From Actinomycetaceae bacterium (lineage in GTDB: Bacteria > Actinomycetota > Actinomycetes > Actinomycetales > Actinomycetaceae), in NCBI GenBank assembly GCA_030530685.1, contig JAUMUM010000008.1, positions 29,337 through 93,336 of the forward strand: DNA of 64,000 nucleotides. Reading direction: 5' to 3'. The position numbers and the translations under genes are program-made. The notes beneath the pieces were generated by a model. That model saw only the letters and a program-made list of their open reading frames with translations. It made no database searches and had not been told where the DNA came from. This document shows, in pieces, positions 1 through 9,383 of this stretch; position 1 is the stretch's first letter, and the number at the start of each line of letters is the position of its first letter.

Positions 1-1
1 G

Positions 2-175
2 GACCACCGCAAGCACCCGCTGTACGGCAAGGTCATCACCCACACGCGCCGCGTCAAGGCCCACGACGAGGCCAACGAAGTGCGCGTCGGCGATCTCGTC
101 CGCATCATGGAGACCCGTCCGCTGAGCGCGACCAAGCACTTCCGCGTGGTCGAGATCATCGAGAAGGCCAAGTGA
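2..175 (+). CDS. rpsQ: 30S ribosomal protein S17 (3' part, 5' end outside window)
   Basis: These are the last 57 residues of ribosomal protein S17, an early 16S rRNA-binding protein of the small subunit. The start lies before the window. The visible part has the S17 oligonucleotide-binding-fold signature [16 protein letters not shown] followed by the conserved end [11 protein letters not shown]. Its position directly before rplN is the universal S10/spc cluster order. An 82-base gap separates it from rplN; this gap contains a purine-rich ribosome binding site (AGGAGAAA) for rplN. Confidence 0.93.
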   Translation, partial: DHRKHPLYGKVITHTRRVKAHDEANEVRVGDLVRIMETRPLSATKHFRVVEIIEKAK

Positions 176-257
176 GCGGCGCGCTCACCACGACAACCCC
201 ATCCGTTCGGCAAGGCTCGCCTGGCGAGAACCGGCACGACGACAGGAGAAACCAGAA

Positions 258-626
258 ATGATCCAGCAGGAGACGCGGCTGAGCGTCGCCGACAATACGG
301 GTGCCAAGGAAGTCCTGTGCATCCGCGTACTCGGCGGCTCGGGCCGGCGCTACGCCGGAATCGGCGACACGATCGTCGCCACCGTCAAGGATGCCATCCC
401 TGGCGGAAACGTGAAGAAGGGCGATGTGGTCAAGGCCGTCATCGTCCGTGCAAGGAAGGAAACCCGTCGCATCGATGGCTCCTACATCCGCTTCGATGAG
501 AACGCGGCTGTGCTGCTGAAGAACGACGGCGAACCTCGCGGGACCCGCATCTTCGGTCCCGTGGGGCGCGAGCTGCGCGAGAAGAAGTTCATGCGCATCG
601 TTTCGCTGGCACCGGAGGTGATCTGA
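258..626 (+). CDS. rplN: 50S ribosomal protein L14
   Basis: L14 binds 23S rRNA near the factor-binding site and forms inter-subunit bridges. The 122-residue length is exactly that of the family. The N-terminus [17 protein letters not shown] and the [12 protein letters not shown] segment are near-invariant L14 sequence. The ATG is preceded by AGGAGAAACCAGAA. Its TGA overlaps the ATG of rplX by one base, which implies translational coupling inside the spc operon. Confidence 0.97.
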   Translation: MIQQETRLSVADNTGAKEVLCIRVLGGSGRRYAGIGDTIVATVKDAIPGGNVKKGDVVKAVIVRARKETRRIDGSYIRFDENAAVLLKNDGEPRGTRIFGPVGRELREKKFMRIVSLAPEVI

Positions 627-1033
627 TGGCGAAGATCAAGAAGGGCGACCTCGTCCAGGTGATCGCCGGACGCACGTCCGACACGAAGAAGATCGAGGAG
701 CGCAATGCGCGCCGCGCCGAGGAGGGTCTTCCTCCGCTGGCGCCCGGCGACAAGGGCAAGCAGGGCATCGTCCTGTCCGTCGACCGCCAGCGCGGCCGCG
801 TCGTCGTCGAGGGTGTCAATCGCGTGACCAAGCACGTCAAGGCCGGCCCGAACGGCGGTGGCGGCATCGAGACGATCGAGGCTCCCATCCACATTTCCAA
901 GGTGGCCCTCGTCGGTCCGGATAAGAAGCCGGTCCGCGTTGGCTTCCGCGAGGTCGAAGTCGAGCGCGACGGTCGCACCAAGGTCATGCGCGAGCGCATC
1001 GGCCGGCGCGCGGGTAAGGAGATCGAGCTGTGA
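626..1033 (+). CDS. rplX: 50S ribosomal protein L24 with central insertion
   Basis: L24 is an assembly-initiator protein of the large subunit with a KOW motif. The protein starts [16 protein letters not shown] and resumes the KOW core at [20 protein letters not shown]. At 135 residues it is longer than the usual 100-110. The extra length is a roughly 24-residue charged insertion (about residues 17-41, containing [15 protein letters not shown]) inside the first beta-hairpin region of the KOW domain. The reading frame is intact, so this is a lineage-specific expansion and not damage. The stop overlaps the GTG start of rplE (GTGA). Confidence 0.95.
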   Translation: MAKIKKGDLVQVIAGRTSDTKKIEERNARRAEEGLPPLAPGDKGKQGIVLSVDRQRGRVVVEGVNRVTKHVKAGPNGGGGIETIEAPIHISKVALVGPDKKPVRVGFREVEVERDGRTKVMRERIGRRAGKEIEL

Positions 1034-1581
1034 GCATCGCACCCCGTCTCAAGACAAAGTACCGCGAGGAGATCGTCCCCGCGCTCACGGATGAGTTCAA
1101 GTACGCCAACCCCCATCAGGTTCCCGGCCTCGAGAAGATCGTGGTGAACATGGGCGTCGGCGACGCGGCTCGCGATTCCAAGGTGCTCGATGGCGCGATC
1201 GCGGATCTGACGGTCATCACCGGCCAGAAGCCGCAGATCACCAAGGCCAAGAAGTCCATCGCCCAGTTCAAGCTGCGCGAGGGTCAGCCCATCGGTTGCT
1301 ACGTCACGCTGCGTGGCGAGCGCATGTGGGAGTTCCTCGACCGCCTGCTGTCGACGGCGCTGCCGCGCATTCGTGACTTCCGCGGCCTGAGCCCCAAGCA
1401 GTTCGATGGCCGTGGCAACTACACCTTCGGACTGACCGAGCAGACCGTCTTCCACGAGATCAATATGGACAAGATCGATCGCGTGCGCGGAATGGATGTC
1501 ACCGTCGTCACGACGGCGTCCACCAACGAAGAGGGCAGGTCGCTCCTGCGCCGCCTCGGCTTCCCCTTCAAGGAGGCCTGA
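1030..1581 (+). CDS. rplE: 50S ribosomal protein L5
   Basis: L5 binds 5S rRNA and contacts the P-site tRNA. The 183-residue product has family landmarks: [10 protein letters not shown] near the start, VVNMGVGDA, then [16 protein letters not shown], and the C-terminal FPF. The start is GTG at 1030, in a GTGA overlap with the rplX stop, so translation is probably coupled. Two bases separate its stop from rpsN. Confidence 0.97.
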   Translation: MSIAPRLKTKYREEIVPALTDEFKYANPHQVPGLEKIVVNMGVGDAARDSKVLDGAIADLTVITGQKPQITKAKKSIAQFKLREGQPIGCYVTLRGERMWEFLDRLLSTALPRIRDFRGLSPKQFDGRGNYTFGLTEQTVFHEINMDKIDRVRGMDVTVVTTASTNEEGRSLLRRLGFPFKEA

Positions 1582-1583
1582 CG

Positions 1584-1769
1584 ATGGCGAAGACCGCGCT
1601 CAAGCAGAAGCAGGGCCGCAAGCCCAAGTTCGCGGTTCGCGCCTACTCCCGCTGCAACCGTTGCGGGCGTCCGCATTCCGTGTACCGCAAGTTCGGCCTG
1701 TGCCGGATCTGCATCCGGCAGCTCGCCCTGGCCGGTGAGCTCCCGGGTGTCACAAAGTCCAGCTGGTAA
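1584..1769 (+). CDS. rpsN: 30S ribosomal protein S14, type Z (zinc-binding)
   Basis: This is the short, zinc-binding form of S14, a late-assembly protein in the head of the 30S subunit. The 61 residues contain two CxxC pairs, CNRCGRPHS and [10 protein letters not shown], the four-cysteine zinc ribbon that defines the C+ (type Z) form. The location between rplE and rpsH is the usual spc-operon place for this form. A zinc-free C- paralogue, if present, would lie elsewhere in the genome. Confidence 0.96.
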   Translation: MAKTALKQKQGRKPKFAVRAYSRCNRCGRPHSVYRKFGLCRICIRQLALAGELPGVTKSSW

Positions 1770-1823
1770 GCACTACGTCGTAGGTCCGCAAGGGAAACCG
1801 CGACGGGGAAGGGCAAGCGCCCA

Positions 1824-2222
1824 ATGTCAATGACTGACCCAATCGCAGACATGCTCACGCGTCTGCGCAACGCTAACTCGGCGTTCCACGAGTCGGTGTC
1901 GATGCCTTACTCGAAGCTCAAGGCGAACATCGCCAAGATCCTCGAGCGCGAAGGCTACATCGCCGGCTACGAGGTCGAGGAGGCCAAGGTGGGCAAGACG
2001 CTCACCCTCAATCTGAAGTTCGGTTCTAACCGCGAGCGCGCGCTCGCCGGAGTTCGTCGCATCTCGAAGCCCGGCCTGCGCGTCTACGCGAAGTCGACCA
2101 ATCTGCCCAGGGTTCTCGGCGGGCTGGGCGTGGCGATCCTGTCCACGTCCTCCGGTCTGTTGACGGACCGCGAGGCCAAGGACAAGGGCGTCGGCGGGGA
2201 AGTCCTCGCCTACGTCTGGTGA
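1824..2222 (+). CDS. rpsH: 30S ribosomal protein S8
   Basis: S8 binds the central domain of 16S rRNA and in many bacteria is the translational repressor of the spc operon. The 132-residue product begins [18 protein letters not shown] and ends GGEVLAYVW, both typical of the family. The start at 1824 matches the longer N-terminus common in actinobacteria; an ATG two codons later is possible. A GGGAAGGG purine stretch lies upstream. A 54-base gap precedes it, the largest inside this part of the operon. Confidence 0.96.
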   Translation: MSMTDPIADMLTRLRNANSAFHESVSMPYSKLKANIAKILEREGYIAGYEVEEAKVGKTLTLNLKFGSNRERALAGVRRISKPGLRVYAKSTNLPRVLGGLGVAILSTSSGLLTDREAKDKGVGGEVLAYVW

Positions 2223-2237
2223 CGGGAGGTATACGGA

Positions 2238-2774
2238 ATGTCGCGTATTGGCAAGCTGCCCGTCACGGTTCCGTCCGGCGTCGACGTCACCGTCGACGGC
2301 CAGCACGTCACCGTCAAGGGCCCCAAGGGCACGCTCGAGCACACGGTTGCCGAGCCGATCGTCGTCAAGCTGCAGGACGGGACCATCTCGGTCACCCGGC
2401 CCGACGACGAGCGCGATTCGCGCTCGCTGCACGGCTTGACGCGCACTCTCATCAACAACATGGTCGTCGGCGTGACCGATGGCTACTCGAAGCGCATGGA
2501 GATCGTTGGCACGGGGTACCGCGTCGTCGCCAAGGGCTCGGACCTGGAGTTCTCCCTGGGCTACTCGCACACGATCCTCGTCCAGGCTCCCGAGGGCATC
2601 ACCTTCCAGGTCGACAGCCCCACGAAGTTCTCGGTCAACGGGATCGACAAGCAGCGAGTGGGCGAGACCGCGGCCAATATCCGCAAGCTGCGCAAGCCCG
2701 AGCCGTACAAGGGCAAGGGCGTTCGCTACGCAGACGAAGTCGTGCGCCGCAAGGCTGGAAAGGCTGGTAAGTGA
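2238..2774 (+). CDS. rplF: 50S ribosomal protein L6
   Basis: L6 sits near the sarcin-ricin loop and the factor-binding site of the large subunit. The 178 residues begin [17 protein letters not shown] and contain the duplicated L6 fold, with the second-repeat signature around [20 protein letters not shown]. The GGGAGG ribosome binding site overlaps the end of rpsH. The stop overlaps the rplR start. Confidence 0.97.
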   Translation: MSRIGKLPVTVPSGVDVTVDGQHVTVKGPKGTLEHTVAEPIVVKLQDGTISVTRPDDERDSRSLHGLTRTLINNMVVGVTDGYSKRMEIVGTGYRVVAKGSDLEFSLGYSHTILVQAPEGITFQVDSPTKFSVNGIDKQRVGETAANIRKLRKPEPYKGKGVRYADEVVRRKAGKAGK

Positions 2775-3145
2775 TGGCTGTCACCGTCAAGGGCAAGGGC
2801 AAGTACGTATCCCGCACGCGCCGCCACTTCCGGCTTCGCAAGAAGATCGCCGGCACGGCTTCGCGCCCACGTCTGGTCGTCTCGCGTTCCAATCGCCACA
2901 TGACCGCTCAGGTCATCGACGACTCCGTGGGCCACACGCTGGCCGCGGCCTCCACGCTCGAGGCCGACCTGCGCGGCTCGACGGAGACGAAGGTCGAGCA
3001 GGCTCGCAAGGTGGGGGAGCTCGTCGCCAAGCGCGCGATCGACGCCGGCGTGAGCAGCGTCGTCTTCGATCGCGGAGGCAACAAGTACCATGGCCGTGTG
3101 GCCGCCGTGGCCGAAGGCGCCCGCTCCGCCGGGCTGACCCTGTGA
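2774..3145 (+). CDS. rplR: 50S ribosomal protein L18
   Basis: L18 binds 5S rRNA together with L5. The product has the basic N-terminus with [13 protein letters not shown], the conserved [12 protein letters not shown] strand, and the C-terminal [13 protein letters not shown] and AEGARSAGL motifs. I choose ATG 2774 (123 residues), which shares one base with the rplF stop (TGATG). A GTG one codon earlier at 2771 is an alternative start. Confidence 0.95.
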   Translation: MAVTVKGKGKYVSRTRRHFRLRKKIAGTASRPRLVVSRSNRHMTAQVIDDSVGHTLAAASTLEADLRGSTETKVEQARKVGELVAKRAIDAGVSSVVFDRGGNKYHGRVAAVAEGARSAGLTL

Positions 3146-3170
3146 GCACCGAGAGCGAGGAGAGGTTGTA

Positions 3171-3872
3171 ATGGCTGCACAGCAGCGAGGTCGAGCCGGC
3201 AGCGGCTCGGAAGAGAACAGCGGCGAGCGCCGCAATCGCCGCGACTCGCGTCGCGGTGACCGTCGCGACCGCCGGGGCGAGGACAAGAACGCGTACATCG
3301 AGCGCGTCGTGTCCATCAACCGCGTGGCCAAGACGGTCAAGGGCGGCCGCCGCATGTCGTTCACGGCCCTCGTGGTCGTGGGTGACGGCAACGGCACCGT
3401 CGGCGTCGGTTACGGCAAGGCCAAGGAAGTTCCCGCGGCCATCGCCAAGGGCACGGAGGAGGCCAAGAAGAGCTTCTTCAAGGTTCCGCGCATCGGCAAC
3501 ACGATCCCGCACCTGGTGCAGGGTGAAGATGCGGCCGGCGTCGTCCTGCTGCGTCCCGCCGGTCCCGGTACGGGCGTCATCGCGGGTGGTCCGGTCCGCG
3601 CCATCATGGAGTGCGCCGGCATCCACGATGTCCTGAGCAAGTCGCTCGGCTCGTCCAACGCGATCAACATCGTGCACGCGACCGTCGCGGCGCTCAAGGA
3701 ACTCGAGCAGCCCGAGTCGGTGGCGGCTCGCCGCGGCCTGCCGCTCGAGCGCGTCGCACCCGAGTCGATGCTGCGTGCCCGCGCCCAGGCGGACGCCAAG
3801 GAGCGCGCCGATAAGCAGGCTGAGGCCGTCAAGGCCGAAAACGAGGCCGCCGTGGCTGGAGTTGGTGCATGA
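3171..3872 (+). CDS. rpsE: 30S ribosomal protein S5 with N- and C-terminal extensions
   Basis: S5 is needed for decoding accuracy and helicase activity at the mRNA entry channel. The core starts around [18 protein letters not shown], followed by [16 protein letters not shown] and [12 protein letters not shown]. At 233 residues it exceeds the usual 165-200. The N-terminal 40 residues are Arg/Gly/Ser/Asp-rich low complexity, and the C-terminus adds an Ala/Lys/Glu-rich tail. Such extensions are common in actinobacterial S5. The GAGGAGAGG ribosome binding site supports the ATG at 3171. Confidence 0.96.
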   Translation: MAAQQRGRAGSGSEENSGERRNRRDSRRGDRRDRRGEDKNAYIERVVSINRVAKTVKGGRRMSFTALVVVGDGNGTVGVGYGKAKEVPAAIAKGTEEAKKSFFKVPRIGNTIPHLVQGEDAAGVVLLRPAGPGTGVIAGGPVRAIMECAGIHDVLSKSLGSSNAINIVHATVAALKELEQPESVAARRGLPLERVAPESMLRARAQADAKERADKQAEAVKAENEAAVAGVGA

Positions 3873-4054
3873 TGGCACAGGTCAAGATCACGCAAGTCAG
3901 GTCCACTATTGGTGGTAAGCAGAACCAGAAGGACACCCTTCGCACCCTCGGCCTGCGCCGCATCGGCCAGTCCGTCGTGCGCGAGGATCGTCCGGAGGTG
4001 CGCGGCGCGATTCGCACCGTCGCCCACCTCGTCACCGTGGAGGAGGTCGACTGA
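3872..4054 (+). CDS. rpmD: 50S ribosomal protein L30
   Basis: L30 is a small 23S rRNA-binding protein. The 60-residue product [16 protein letters not shown], with [17 protein letters not shown] and a C-terminal [11 protein letters not shown], is canonical. I choose the ATG at 3872 that shares one base with the rpsE stop; an ATG one codon upstream (3869) would give an ATGA overlap instead. Its stop overlaps the rplO start by one base. Confidence 0.94.
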   Translation: MAQVKITQVRSTIGGKQNQKDTLRTLGLRRIGQSVVREDRPEVRGAIRTVAHLVTVEEVD

Positions 4055-4527
4055 TGTCCGATAGGAAGTCAGAGAATCAGTCCGCCCACGTCCTCAAGGT
4101 GCATCACCTGCGTCCGGCCCCCGGAGCCAAGAAGTCGAAGACCCGCGTCGGTCGCGGCGAGGCCTCCAAGGGAAAGACCGCCGGTCGCGGCACCAAGGGC
4201 ACGAAGGCGCGCTACCAGGTTCCGGCCCGCTTCGAGGGCGGGCAGATGCCGATCCATATGCGCCTGCCCAAGCTGCGCGGATTCAAGAACCCGTTCCGCG
4301 TCGAGTACCAGGTGGTCAATGTGGAAGCCCTCGCCAGGCTCTTCCCGGAGGGCGGGAAGGTCGGCGTCGAGGACCTCGTGGCCAAGGGCGCGGTGCGCGA
4401 CAATCACCTGGTCAAGCTCCTCGGCCAGGGCGAGGTGTCGGTCAAGCTCGATGTCACCGTCGACGCCTGGTCGGCGTCGGCCAAGGAAAAGATCGAGGCC
4501 GCCGGCGGAACCGTCTCGGCTCGATAG
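4054..4527 (+). CDS. rplO: 50S ribosomal protein L15
   Basis: L15 is an assembly protein of the large subunit. The 157 residues carry the basic glycine-rich N-terminal extension ([21 protein letters not shown]) and the conserved [20 protein letters not shown] motif. It is the last ribosomal gene before a strong hairpin at 4533-4575, so the spc transcript probably ends or is attenuated here before secY. Confidence 0.97.
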   Translation: MSDRKSENQSAHVLKVHHLRPAPGAKKSKTRVGRGEASKGKTAGRGTKGTKARYQVPARFEGGQMPIHMRLPKLRGFKNPFRVEYQVVNVEALARLFPEGGKVGVEDLVAKGAVRDNHLVKLLGQGEVSVKLDVTVDAWSASAKEKIEAAGGTVSAR

Positions 4528-4532
4528 TTCAA

Positions 4533-4575
4533 CGACGAGAATGCCCTCGCGAAACCTGCGGGGGCATTCTCGTCG
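4533..4575 (+). terminator. Long perfect hairpin after rplO
   Basis: A 14-base perfect inverted repeat, positions 4533-4546 and 4562-4575, is continued inward by CGC/GCG around a 7-base loop. It starts six bases after the rplO stop. There is no clear T-tract after it, so it may be a factor-assisted terminator or a 3' stabiliser and not a classical intrinsic terminator. Confidence 0.6.
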
Positions 4576-4607
4576 CCAGCTCATTCCCGGTGAAGGCGAC
4601 TCGCGGG

Positions 4608-4613
4608 TATAGT
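4608..4613 (+). promoter_or_regulatory. Possible -10 box for secY-adk-map
   Basis: TATAGT lies between the rplO hairpin and secY, about 120 bases before the TTG start. No good -35 box is seen at the right distance (TTCCCG is the best match). It is proposed because the hairpin should insulate secY from the ribosomal transcript. Confidence 0.3.
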
Positions 4614-4734
4614 GGGCGAGGTGGCGCACGCGCGTCGCGATAGCACGTACTACGAGCGGGCCAGGCCCGCGCCAATATTGCGGGTCTCGTTTCCCGCTGC
4701 AATCACTGCGGTCACACCGCAATCTGGAGGAACC

Positions 4735-6021
4735 TTGATCAAGGCGTTCGCGGCCGCGTTCCGCACCCCCGACCTGAGGCGCAAGCTGCTCTTCACGATG
4801 GCGATCATGGCCATCTACCGTGTGGGCACCTTCGTTCCCGCGCCTTTCGTTTCGATCGGCAACGTTCGCCAGTGCCTGACGCAGGCCGGGTCGGGCGGCT
4901 TCCTCGACATGTTCAATCTGTTCTCGGGCGGGGCCATGCTCCAGCTGTCCGTCTTCGCCCTGGGAATCATGCCGTATATCACGGCGTCGATCATCGTCCA
5001 GTTGCTGCGTGTCGTCATCCCGCGTTTCGAGCAGCTGCACAAGGAGGGTCAGTCCGGTACCGCCAAGCTCACCGAATACACGCGGTACTTCACGATCGGC
5101 CTGGCCGTCCTGCAGTCGGCCGTCTTCGTGTCGATTGCCAACACCACGCTCTTCACGAACTGCTCCGTCGACCCGATCCCGGATGCGAATCCGCTGAGGA
5201 TCAGCATGGCCGTCCTCGCCATGACGGCCGGCACGGGCCTGATCATGTGGCTGGCCGAGCTCATCACCGAGCGCGGCGTCGGCAACGGCATGTCGATCCT
5301 CATCTTCACCGGCATTTGCGCCAGCTTCCCCTCGATGATCTACAACATCGTCCGGTCCAACGGCGGCTGGACGCGCGCCCTCGTCGTGCTCGCCGTCTTC
5401 CTGGCGATCACTGCCGTCGTCGTGTTCGTTGAGCAGTGCCAGCGCCGCATTCCCGTCCAGTACGCCAAGCGCGTCGTCGGGCGACGCACGATTGGCGGGT
5501 CGACCACGTACCTGCCGATCAAGATCAACATGGCGAACGTCATTCCCGTCATCTTCGCCTCCTCGATCCTCATGCTCCCGCAGATGGTCACCTCCTTCGG
5601 CAGGGACACGGACGGCTGGGTGCGCTTTATCAATAGGCACTTCATCAACCAGGGCGTGGGATACTTCGCGTTCTACGCGCTGCTGATCTTCGGCTTCACC
5701 TTCTTCTACGTGTCCATCACCTTCGACACCGAAGAGGTCGCCGACAATATGAAGAGGTACGGTGGCTTCATCCCGGGCATTCGCGCGGGCAAGCCAACGG
5801 CCGACTACCTCAAGTTCGTCTCGAACCGCATCACCTGGGTCGGTGCCACCTACCTGACGATCGTCGCCCTCATCCCGTCGATCATGTTCGCGCGGATGGG
5901 AATCATGCAGGGTGGATTCGGCGGGACATCGATTATGATTCTCGTAGGCGTTGGTCTGCAGACCGTCAAGGACATCAACGCCCAGCTTCAACAGCGTCAT
6001 TACGAAGGGTTCTTGCGCTAG
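4735..6021 (+). CDS. secY: Protein translocase subunit SecY
   Basis: SecY is the pore of the SecYEG translocon in the cytoplasmic membrane. The protein has ten expected membrane segments. Recognisable stretches include MFNLFSGGAMLQLSVFALGI, the plug region near the start, MPYITASIIVQLL, and the cytoplasmic loop with RRIPVQYAKRVVG. The open frame extends upstream to 4612, but a TTG at 4735, preceded by GGAGG four bases upstream, gives 428 residues starting LIKAFAAAFRTPDLRRK, the normal SecY N-terminus. It is followed by adk and map, the standard order. Confidence 0.95.
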   Translation: MIKAFAAAFRTPDLRRKLLFTMAIMAIYRVGTFVPAPFVSIGNVRQCLTQAGSGGFLDMFNLFSGGAMLQLSVFALGIMPYITASIIVQLLRVVIPRFEQLHKEGQSGTAKLTEYTRYFTIGLAVLQSAVFVSIANTTLFTNCSVDPIPDANPLRISMAVLAMTAGTGLIMWLAELITERGVGNGMSILIFTGICASFPSMIYNIVRSNGGWTRALVVLAVFLAITAVVVFVEQCQRRIPVQYAKRVVGRRTIGGSTTYLPIKINMANVIPVIFASSILMLPQMVTSFGRDTDGWVRFINRHFINQGVGYFAFYALLIFGFTFFYVSITFDTEEVADNMKRYGGFIPGIRAGKPTADYLKFVSNRITWVGATYLTIVALIPSIMFARMGIMQGGFGGTSIMILVGVGLQTVKDINAQLQQRHYEGFLR

Positions 6022-6060
6022 GGCGACGGCGCCCGGCCGGGGCCGGAGGGGATGTTATCC

Positions 6061-6648
6061 ATGTCAGTGCGTTTGGTTCTCGTCGGCCCGCCCGGCGCCG
6101 GCAAGGGTACCCAAGCCGATATCCTGACGCAGCGATACTCCATCCCAGCCATCTCGACCGGCGCCATTTTCCGCTCTCACACCCAGGCCGGCGACGAACT
6201 CGGGCGCCTGGCGGACTCGTACACGTCTCGCGGCGAGTTCGTACCCGACGAGGTGACCAACCGCATGGTCGCCGAGCGGCTGGGGCAGGCCGATGCCGCG
6301 GATGGATTCCTGCTCGACGGCTACCCGCGCAACGTCGAACAGGTCCGGGCGCTCGACGGGATACTGGAAGGCATGGGCCACGCGCTCGACTTCGTCCTGG
6401 AGGTCACGGCGGACGACGAGGTCGTGGTCGGCAGGCTGCTCGGGCGGGCAGCGCAGCAGGGGCGCAAGGACGACACCGAAGGCGTCATCCGCCGCAGGAT
6501 CGCCCTCTACCACGAGACCACCGAGCCACTCATCGACGCCTACCGAAGCCGGGGGATCCTCGTCTCCGTCGACGGCATTGGCGAGATCGAGGAGGTTGCG
6601 GGCCGCATCGACGAAGCCATCCGCGGCTTCCTGGATTCGCGGGCCTAG
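6061..6648 (+). CDS. adk: Adenylate kinase
   Basis: Adenylate kinase interconverts ATP + AMP and 2 ADP in the cytoplasm. The Walker A loop GPPGAGKGTQ is near the N-terminus, followed by AISTGAIFR (AMP-binding region) and LLDGYPRN. At 195 residues it is the short type without a zinc-binding LID insertion, normal in actinobacteria. An ATG at 6052 is only one base after GGAGGG, whereas the ATG at 6061 has a spacing of ten, so 6061 is chosen. It lies between secY and map. Confidence 0.95.
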   Translation: MSVRLVLVGPPGAGKGTQADILTQRYSIPAISTGAIFRSHTQAGDELGRLADSYTSRGEFVPDEVTNRMVAERLGQADAADGFLLDGYPRNVEQVRALDGILEGMGHALDFVLEVTADDEVVVGRLLGRAAQQGRKDDTEGVIRRRIALYHETTEPLIDAYRSRGILVSVDGIGEIEEVAGRIDEAIRGFLDSRA

Positions 6649-6666
6649 CCGGCGCGGGGTTGCCGC

Positions 6667-7488
6667 ATGGCTATCGAGTACAAGACGGACGAGCAGATCC
6701 TCGCGATGCGCGAGGCGGGGCTCGTGGTCGCGCGGATTCATGCGGCGCTGCGGCAGGCGGCGCGGCCGGGGATCACGACGGCCGACATGGACGACGTCGC
6801 CCTGGCAGTCCTTCGCGAGGCCGGGGCCGAGTCCAACTTCTACGGCTACTACGATTACCCGAGCCAGATCTGCACGTCGGTCAACGAGGTCATCGTCCAC
6901 GGCATCCCGGGCGAGCGGATCCTCCAGCCCGGCGACCTCGTGTCCTTTGACTGCGGCGCTGTCGTCGGCGGGTGGCACGCGGACGCGGCATTTTCGATGG
7001 TCCTCGACGGCGGTGACGGGCAGGTCAGGGCGGACAGGGCGCGCCTGAGCGAGGTGACGGAGCAGGCCATGTGGCGCGGCATCGCGGCGCTCGCCACGGG
7101 CAAGAGGATCGGCGACGTCGGCCGCGCCATCGACGACTACGTATCCGGTCTGCCCGAGGAGCCGGGAATCGTCGAGGCTTACGTCGGGCACGGCATTGGA
7201 TCGGCCATGCATCAGGAGCCCGACGTTCCCAACTTCCGCACGCGCTCTCGCGGCGAGAGGCTGCGGCCGGGGATGGTGCTGTGCATTGAACCCATGCTCA
7301 CCGCTGGCGACCAGGCCAACGAGGTGCTCGAGGACGAGTGGACTGTCGTGACGACGGACGGCTCGGATGCCTGCCACTGGGAGCACGAGGTCGCCATCCA
7401 CGAGGGCGGCATCTGGGTGCTCACGGCCTTCGATGGGGGCGCGGCGGGCCTCGCGCCCTTCGGCGTGACGCCCGTGCCACTCGGTTGA
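6667..7488 (+). CDS. map: Methionine aminopeptidase, type I
   Basis: This enzyme removes the initiator methionine from nascent proteins using two metal ions. The product (273 residues) has the type I pita-bread fold: NEVIVHGIPGERILQ, the metal ligands in FDCGAVVGGWHADAA, the HGIGSAMHQEP loop, and CIEPML. It closes the secY-adk-map group and is followed by a hairpin. Confidence 0.95.
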   Translation: MAIEYKTDEQILAMREAGLVVARIHAALRQAARPGITTADMDDVALAVLREAGAESNFYGYYDYPSQICTSVNEVIVHGIPGERILQPGDLVSFDCGAVVGGWHADAAFSMVLDGGDGQVRADRARLSEVTEQAMWRGIAALATGKRIGDVGRAIDDYVSGLPEEPGIVEAYVGHGIGSAMHQEPDVPNFRTRSRGERLRPGMVLCIEPMLTAGDQANEVLEDEWTVVTTDGSDACHWEHEVAIHEGGIWVLTAFDGGAAGLAPFGVTPVPLG

Positions 7489-7789
7489 AAGCCTGGTGTG
7501 AAGGGCGAGCAGCAGGCAGAGCGGCGTGACGCACGCAGCCGCAGGGCGTGCGGCTGATCGGGTCCGTTGCCCGCGGTCATAACGAGGCGGTTGGGCCAGG
7601 CCGCGTCGGCCAGCATGACGACGCGGCAGGTTTGGCTGGATCGAGCAATGCATCCTGCTCGAACGTCCGGAAATGGTGCCGCCAGGAGGACCGGATTGCG
7701 GCGGGTGGCTGTCCCCAAAGTCTTGGGTTGCCCGGCAGGCTTCCCTAGCGTGATTGAGTGCAATCTAGCTGGACTACTGGAGGTGAGTT
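7489..7789. other. Non-coding gap after map
   Basis: No convincing gene is present. It holds a hairpin (8-base stem CAGCCGCA / TGCGGCTG, 7536-7556, five-base loop, no T-tract) that may end the secY-adk-map transcript. At its right end is a good ribosome binding site, GGAGG, for the next gene. An open frame crossing this gap (7567-7956) has no family resemblance and overlaps the DUF2510 gene. Confidence 0.45.
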
Positions 7790-8602
7790 ATGGCGCGCGA
7801 AGTTGGCTGGTACGGATGGTTTCGCGACGGAGAGGGCGGGCGCTACGAGGCCTACTGGGACGGCGCGGCATGGACGGACCGCCGTCCGCAGCAGGTGATG
7901 GTGCCGAGCGAAGACGACGAGGCTCCCGCTGCCGGCCACGCTCCACAAGCCGCTGAGATCAAGAAAGGGAATATCGCACTGGCAATCCTGGGCTCCTTGG
8001 CCGTCGGTGCCACCGTCGTGCCCTTAGTGGTAGTGATCGGGCTTACAGCCATCATGTCGATGTCGGCTGATGGCAATGACGAAGGCGGGGTGGCGGTATT
8101 CTACTTGCTCGCTTTCGGAGGCATCGCCGCCGCCGTGTGCGTGGCCACGGTGTCCGCGAAGAGTGTGGTTCCCGGGGGCAGTAGTTCGCCTCCTCGTGCT
8201 GATGAGCGCGGCGAGCACCCTGCAAGCGGCAGTGAACATCCCGAGGCCGAGGGCGGTGACGAGCAATCCGGAAGTGGCAGTGCGGGCTTCGCGGCTGATG
8301 ACCATGACGAGCAACAACGCGACGATGCGGAAAGTGCGTTTCCCGAGGCAGGCGGTGAACATCCCGAGGCCAGGGACCACGACGACCAACTTGGTGACGA
8401 CGTGGGAAGTGCGGTTCCCGAGGGCGGCAGCGGACATCTCGGCGCTGATAATGGTGACGAGCAACAAGAAGGCGCGAGAAGTGTGGCTCGCGGAAGCACT
8501 CGCGTGAGCGGCGCTCTATTCGTCGTCATCTGGATCGCCGCCGTCGTGGCGTTCATTGCGGGTGGCGTGATGGCGGTGGCTGCACTTATCGCTCTGCGCT
8601 AG
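7790..8602 (+). CDS. DUF2510 membrane protein with acidic repeat region
   Basis: The function is unknown. The N-terminal 30 residues form a DUF2510 module: GWYGWFRD, then RYEAYWDGAAWTDR, the aromatic WYxD...YWDG..W pattern of the family. Predicted membrane segments lie at about residues 62-90, 101-122 and 240-268. Between the second and third is a roughly 100-residue acidic, Gly/His/Gln-rich region built of about three imperfect 25-residue units (HPEA...DDQ...SAxPEGG), encoded by decaying tandem DNA repeats at about 8225-8470. A GGAGG six bases before the ATG supports the start. It sits between map and infA, an unusual place for an accessory gene. It is related in its N-terminus to the genes at 13519 and 14511. 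Confidence 0.75.
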   Translation: MAREVGWYGWFRDGEGGRYEAYWDGAAWTDRRPQQVMVPSEDDEAPAAGHAPQAAEIKKGNIALAILGSLAVGATVVPLVVVIGLTAIMSMSADGNDEGGVAVFYLLAFGGIAAAVCVATVSAKSVVPGGSSSPPRADERGEHPASGSEHPEAEGGDEQSGSGSAGFAADDHDEQQRDDAESAFPEAGGEHPEARDHDDQLGDDVGSAVPEGGSGHLGADNGDEQQEGARSVARGSTRVSGALFVVIWIAAVVAFIAGGVMAVAALIALR

Positions 8603-8678
8603 CCGGTCGACGCCAGGACTACGTCATACGGCCTGTATGATATGCGGCGTGCGAAGGTCACGGCCGAAAGGCGATGCG

Positions 8679-9212
8679 ATGAATGGCGATGCCGGGCAGC
8701 GCGAGTGGGTGGCATCAGCTGGCGAGGCCACTAACCACACGCTCCGCGACGCCAAGCACCCCGACGGCGGCCCGACTGGCTCGCACGCGGCTAGCGGCCA
8801 GAGTGGGCAAGGGTCATCTAGCGGGCAAAGGCCTTCCGGCGAGCCGACCATCTCACGGGCGCGGCTAGCCGTATTGCTGGCAGTCTCCCTATGCGCCACG
8901 GCGGCGCTCGGCATCGCCGCGTTCACGTCCATTGGGGCGGCGATAGACAGGACCATCACCCGTGCCTTTGGCGATCCTGTCGCGGAGGAATACTTCACGT
9001 TTATGAACCGGACCGTCATCATTGCCGGCCTGCTGTGCGCGCCCCTGGCGATATGCGCGCATCTGCGCGGCATGGCCGCGGTGCGTGCCTTGCCCGCGCG
9101 GCGCTCACGTGTGGGTTTTGCGTTTCTTTCCGTCCTGACCCTTGTCGCTGGGGTATGGCCTGCCGAGGCCATTATCGACGCGATTGAGGGCACCCTGCCC
9201 CCTGTGTGGTAA
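8679..9212 (+). CDS. Hypothetical membrane protein
   Basis: I do not recognise a family. The 177-residue product has a hydrophilic, Ser/Gly-rich N-terminal 60 residues, then three hydrophobic segments (about residues 65-90, 108-126 and 143-160). The start at 8679 follows AAAGG with a spacing of seven; an in-frame ATG at 8637 lacks such a site. No cysteines or catalytic motifs stand out. It lies with the preceding DUF2510 gene between map and infA, so both belong to an insertion into the conserved ribosomal gene order. Confidence 0.6.
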   Translation: MNGDAGQREWVASAGEATNHTLRDAKHPDGGPTGSHAASGQSGQGSSSGQRPSGEPTISRARLAVLLAVSLCATAALGIAAFTSIGAAIDRTITRAFGDPVAEEYFTFMNRTVIIAGLLCAPLAICAHLRGMAAVRALPARRSRVGFAFLSVLTLVAGVWPAEAIIDAIEGTLPPVW

Positions 9213-9383
9213 AGGCTCGTAGTAGTGGACGCCGAGCGTGGAAGTGGGCGCGTCGTGTGGTGAGGGGCGACCACGAGGCCATCGGGTCCCGCCCCGGTGG
9301 CCCGGCCGCCCGGCGTCGGCATCCAACCGATGGCGCGCGGCTCGTCGCGCACGAACCGGTGATGCAGCGCACCGGAGGCCGAC

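Noticed and set aside
7567..7956. 129-codon plus-strand frame in the map-DUF2510 gap
   Set aside because: Runs into the well-supported DUF2510 gene in another frame, with Arg-rich shadow composition and no start signal.
8636..8641. TATGAT as a promoter for the gene at 8679
   Set aside because: No -35 at a suitable distance, and the preceding gene ends only 34 bases earlier, so read-through is as likely.
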